A DNA stretch of 64,000 bases. Source: Myxococcus hansupus. GTDB taxonomy: Bacteria; Myxococcota; Myxococcia; Myxococcales; Myxococcaceae. Shown in pieces: positions 62,001 through 64,000 of the stretch. A program made the translations under genes and the position numbers. How positions within the stretch are numbered: position 1 is the stretch's first letter; every line of letters starts with the position of its first letter. The notes under the pieces were generated by a model. That model worked only from the letters and a program-made list of their open reading frames with translations. It was not told where the DNA came from and did no database searches. The stretch lies in the NCBI RefSeq assembly GCF_000280925.3, contig NZ_CP012109.1:1178001-1242000 (forward strand), read 5' to 3'.

Positions 62001-64000
62001 GCGTATGACGGGTTCGGCAATGTGAAGACGGACTACACCGGGACCGTGGTGACCTCGTCCTCGGATGCCGCCGCCTCTCCTCTGCCGACCCGCACCTATG
62101 CACTGGCGAACCAGGGCGTGCAGTCGTTCCCCATCACCCTTCGGACCGCTGGGAGCCAGTCGGTGACGTTCCGGGACTCCGCGGCGCAGGTGTCGGCCTC
62201 GCATGCCCTCACCGTGACGCCCGGGGCGCCGGCCGAGCTGCGCTTCCCGTCGTCCGTCGCCTTCGGGCTCGTACGGCAGGTCCTTCCGGGGTTGCGCGTC
62301 ACGGTGACGGACCTCTTCGGCAATCGGGTGAGCACCGCGTCGTCCGCGGTGACGCTCGGTCTTCAGGGCGGGCCGGCGGGGGCATTGCGCGGCACCTTGA
62401 CGGTGGTTCCTGTGGACGGGGTCGCGACCTTCTCCGACGTGTCCCTGGATGACGAAGGCACGTACACGCTCACCGCGACCATCGGAGGCTCGAGCCTCAC
62501 CTCCGCGGAGGTCCTGCTCGTCGTCACGGATGACATTGCCCCCGCGCAGCCGGTGCTGTCCGCGAGCCTGCGGGACTACCGGACGGTCCACCTGACGTGG
62601 CGGGCGACGGGGGACGACGACATGCTGGGCACCGCCTCGCGCTATGAGCTGCGTTACAGCGCGTCGCCCATCACCGAGGGGAACTTCGCCAGCGCGACGC
62701 TGATGACGACCGCCCAGCCGCGCGCACCGGGTGAGGAAGAGGAGGCCACGCGGGTCCTGCCGTCCGCGGCGGCGACCTGGTACTTCGGCCTGCGCGTGTT
62801 CGACGGCGCGGACAACAGCAGCGCCCTGGCCACCACGTCCATCACGCTGCCCGGGGCGTGTGCGGACTTTGTCTGTCCGCCCAGGGCGGCCGAGTGCGCG
62901 GCGGATGGCGTCCGCATCGTGCGGTATGCCGAGGCGTGCGTGGTGCAGGACGACGTGCCCCGCTGCGTCTACACGCCGACCACGAACCTTTGCCCGGGCC
63001 AGGGCGCGGTCTGCTTCGACGGCGCCTGTGCCACGCCGTCGCGCGCGGGCAGCAGTGACGTCCTCATCACCGAGGTGATGTATCAGCCCACGGGGGGCAC
63101 GACCGAATACGTGGAGATTCTCAACCTCACCGACAAGCTGCTCGACGTCTCCGGGCTGGACGTCGATGTCGAGATCGCGTCGGGCGAGCGCTTCACGGTC
63201 GACGTCCGGTGGGTCGCCGGTCAGCGCCCCCTGATGGCGCCGCACGGGATGCTCGTCCTGGGCCCGAACGCGAATCGCGCCACCAACGGCGGCATCCCCG
63301 TTCACGGTGTCTTTCCGGGCAATCCGCTGGATGACACCCGGGGCCGCGTCGGCGTCCTCCTGGGGAACTCCTACCTGGACCGGATGAGCTACGGCTACAG
63401 CACGCACATGAACTCCGGACCCGGCCGCTCCCTGAACCTGGCGCCGCTGATCTACGACGCGCCGAGCTCCCGGCCCTGGTACTGGTGCCCCAGTGAAACG
63501 CTGCTCTCCGGGGCGAACCGGGGCACGCCGGGGCAGCCGAACGAGTCGTGTGGCGTCGTCATCCCGGGCCCCGTGGAGGACTGCTCCATTCACAGGCCCA
63601 AGACCTTTGGGCTGCCGGTCAACCAGGGCACCACCCAGAACGTCTTCAGCCGCTTCTATACGGACCAGGTGACCACCCGGAACGCAGCGGGCAACGACGA
63701 GTTCCCCTACCTCGTGGTCCAGATGGGGTACGGCACGGATGCCCAGGCGCCGGAGACCTGGGCGTGGCAATACGCGACGTTCCACTACGCCTACGCCGCG
63801 GACGCGGCCTCCGCGCACGAGGACGAGACGTGGTCCATCTTCGACTTCAACACGCTGGGCACCTACTTCTACGGCTTCCGCTACCGCTTCACCCGGGGGC
63901 CCGCGGAGGCCCAGGAATGGGTGTACTGCGACCAGGACGGCGCCGTCGCGCAGGGGAGCCCGGCCAACTTCGGCACCGTGACGGTGCAGCCCCCGGTGGC
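59031..64000 (+). CDS. Large lipoprotein with Ig-like/Big repeats, FN3-like and lamin-tail domains (3' end outside window)
   Basis: The frame is open from ATG 59031 to the window end (1656 codons), so the gene is 3'-truncated here. It has a lipoprotein signal with lipobox LSLAC (Cys about residue 24). Then come at least five roughly 100-residue Ig-like repeats of the FDNVATxYxGTVRF/PADYTF type (near 59764-60080 and 61015-62230). Two FN3-like segments follow (near 60390-60700 and 62530-62850, VSWVAVGDDGEW and VHLTWRATGDDD). Then a Cys-rich stretch (62850-63050) and a lamin-tail domain (from 63057, LITEVMYQPTGGTTEYVEI) occur. It is probably a surface adhesin-like protein. GTG 59007 in frame is an alternative start. 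Confidence 0.85.
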   Translation, partial: MSVRRLLHTQVLGVLFLGLSLACGGGDSKPPGPQPQPGLDATRSSVEVSRTSRVIADGQDVVTVTVTARREDGSPVEGASVRVEVSGEGNTVTQPTGRTNGQGVAVASVMSTRAEEKTVSATVEVDGRSVLVSTRPVVTFDAVPPARLVFSAGALSARAGVPVDPLAVVIEDANGRFVETSTAEVTLSLVAGPGAASLDGTVTASAVGGVARFTEVVLTRAGAGYQLKAEADGLEPALSPVFDVTPSYAASVETSGLPSNVVAGAAFDVEVTVRDAFGNVASGYRGTMSVRASDVTAEVPSAHAFTEGDAGRFRFTGLQLKRAGSQRVDIVDEVQPALSAGADLRVSAGSVAGLVFVQVPSRVSVRATLPLVQVGLEDIHGNRVTASAPGVTLGLGSSTVSLMGSTEATPVEGVASFASVRVESEGRFRLRATADGLPPVESADLDVVDDVPPATPVLTASAATLSTVTVSWVAVGDDGEWGQATAHDLRYSTSPIDTDARFDAATPVPGLSAPSPAGTSESATLTGLNPGTPYHVALRVVDNQGNTARSAGVMVQTRDPGVARVAFTVQPAGGIAGASLPGVRVALLDADGQVFTSATSPVTLTLVGSERFQAVQVAAVNGVASFDGLTVASAGTHRFSASVAGLPAVQSEPFTIQPGPAVRLGLSLASGTLSAGVAGELVVTAYDAFDNVAPGYTGTVRFTSDDAQAQLPADFTFTSAAGGRHTLGGVILYASGVRHITVTDAAQPQLTATLDVEVVTGAVDRLELAGLPGAISAGVEQHVTVSVRDRFGNLVTGYAGTVRFTSTDSGATLPADYTFVPGQDAGQHTFPVVLMAAGSRSVTVRDVGQTSLTATASTQVSAGAVARMVLTLSPAQPAVGASVTATVSIRDAFDNVATNYRGTVRFEAPGDSGATVPADYTFTEADAGQRMFNVAFTVVGSRTLVARDTVVAGLTAQAQVAVRPGALAALRMTPLPTELVAGQSRSFSVTAYDGFGNVKTDYTGTVVTSSSDAAASPLPTRTYALANQGVQSFPITLRTAGSQSVTFRDSAAQVSASHALTVTPGAPAELRFPSSVAFGLVRQVLPGLRVTVTDLFGNRVSTASSAVTLGLQGGPAGALRGTLTVVPVDGVATFSDVSLDDEGTYTLTATIGGSSLTSAEVLLVVTDDIAPAQPVLSASLRDYRTVHLTWRATGDDDMLGTASRYELRYSASPITEGNFASATLMTTAQPRAPGEEEEATRVLPSAAATWYFGLRVFDGADNSSALATTSITLPGACADFVCPPRAAECAADGVRIVRYAEACVVQDDVPRCVYTPTTNLCPGQGAVCFDGACATPSRAGSSDVLITEVMYQPTGGTTEYVEILNLTDKLLDVSGLDVDVEIASGERFTVDVRWVAGQRPLMAPHGMLVLGPNANRATNGGIPVHGVFPGNPLDDTRGRVGVLLGNSYLDRMSYGYSTHMNSGPGRSLNLAPLIYDAPSSRPWYWCPSETLLSGANRGTPGQPNESCGVVIPGPVEDCSIHRPKTFGLPVNQGTTQNVFSRFYTDQVTTRNAAGNDEFPYLVVQMGYGTDAQAPETWAWQYATFHYAYAADAASAHEDETWSIFDFNTLGTYFYGFRYRFTRGPAEAQEWVYCDQDGAVAQGSPANFGTVTVQPPV

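Noticed and set aside
61161-63818. 885-codon frame antisense to the large lipoprotein gene.
   Set aside because: It is an Arg/His/Gly-rich shadow. The plus-strand frame has a lipobox, Ig-like repeats and a lamin-tail domain.

Overview
The window is high-GC DNA of about 70% with long, tightly packed genes. It carries two sigma-54 activators, many secreted or lipid-anchored proteins, and very large low-complexity and repeat proteins. This points to a myxobacterium of the Myxococcus/Corallococcus type. No rRNA, tRNA, CRISPR array or intact insertion sequence was seen. The genes at both window edges are cut.

Layout. 1-3.9 kb: the end of a membrane protein, then a divergent pair of an aromatic-sensing sigma-54 activator and an extradiol dioxygenase, followed by a YceI protein. 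3.9-11 kb: one 2357-residue repeat protein built from three repeat families. 11-19.9 kb: a peptidase-MA protein, threonine ammonia-lyase, glutamate dehydrogenase with a divergent XRE regulator, a DEAD-box helicase with three extra RNA-binding modules, an RpoH-type sigma factor and a small lipoprotein. 20-24 kb: a leftward four-gene cluster of a small anchored protein, a polytopic protein, a membrane-anchored two-lobed jelly-roll protein and an oversized ketoacyl synthase. 24-27.9 kb: a DUF4159/vWA pair and sodC. 27.9-30.6 kb: a solitary adenine methylase and an ETHE1-like hydrolase, separated by a region with a 25-bp perfect hairpin.

30.8-42.3 kb is the most coherent block, and all its genes read leftward. 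A two-TM small protein, a symporter-fused histidine kinase and an NtrC-type regulator (CrbX/CrbS/CrbR-like) lie upstream of a porin-acs-DUF485-actP operon. That operon has a clear -24/-12 promoter and phased palindromes about 85-135 bp further upstream. I read this as a self-contained acetate-sensing and uptake island. A voltage-gated-type K+ channel with a zinc-ribbon tail follows it.

42.5-48.9 kb holds an Eis-type acetyltransferase, an NAD-dependent epimerase/dehydrogenase, a WGR protein, a lipoprotein, a solute-binding-like protein and an M14-type peptidase. 48.9-58.9 kb holds a Spy-like protein, dnaE, a dienoyl-CoA isomerase-like crotonase, a TyrA-AroQ fusion, a large U32 protein and a dienoyl-CoA reductase-like SDR. 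From 59.03 kb to the window end runs a large open lipoprotein gene with Ig-like and FN3-like repeats and a lamin-tail domain.

A recurring architectural signal is a GC-rich hairpin at all eight convergent gene junctions. Several overlap the stop codons, and almost none has a U-tract.
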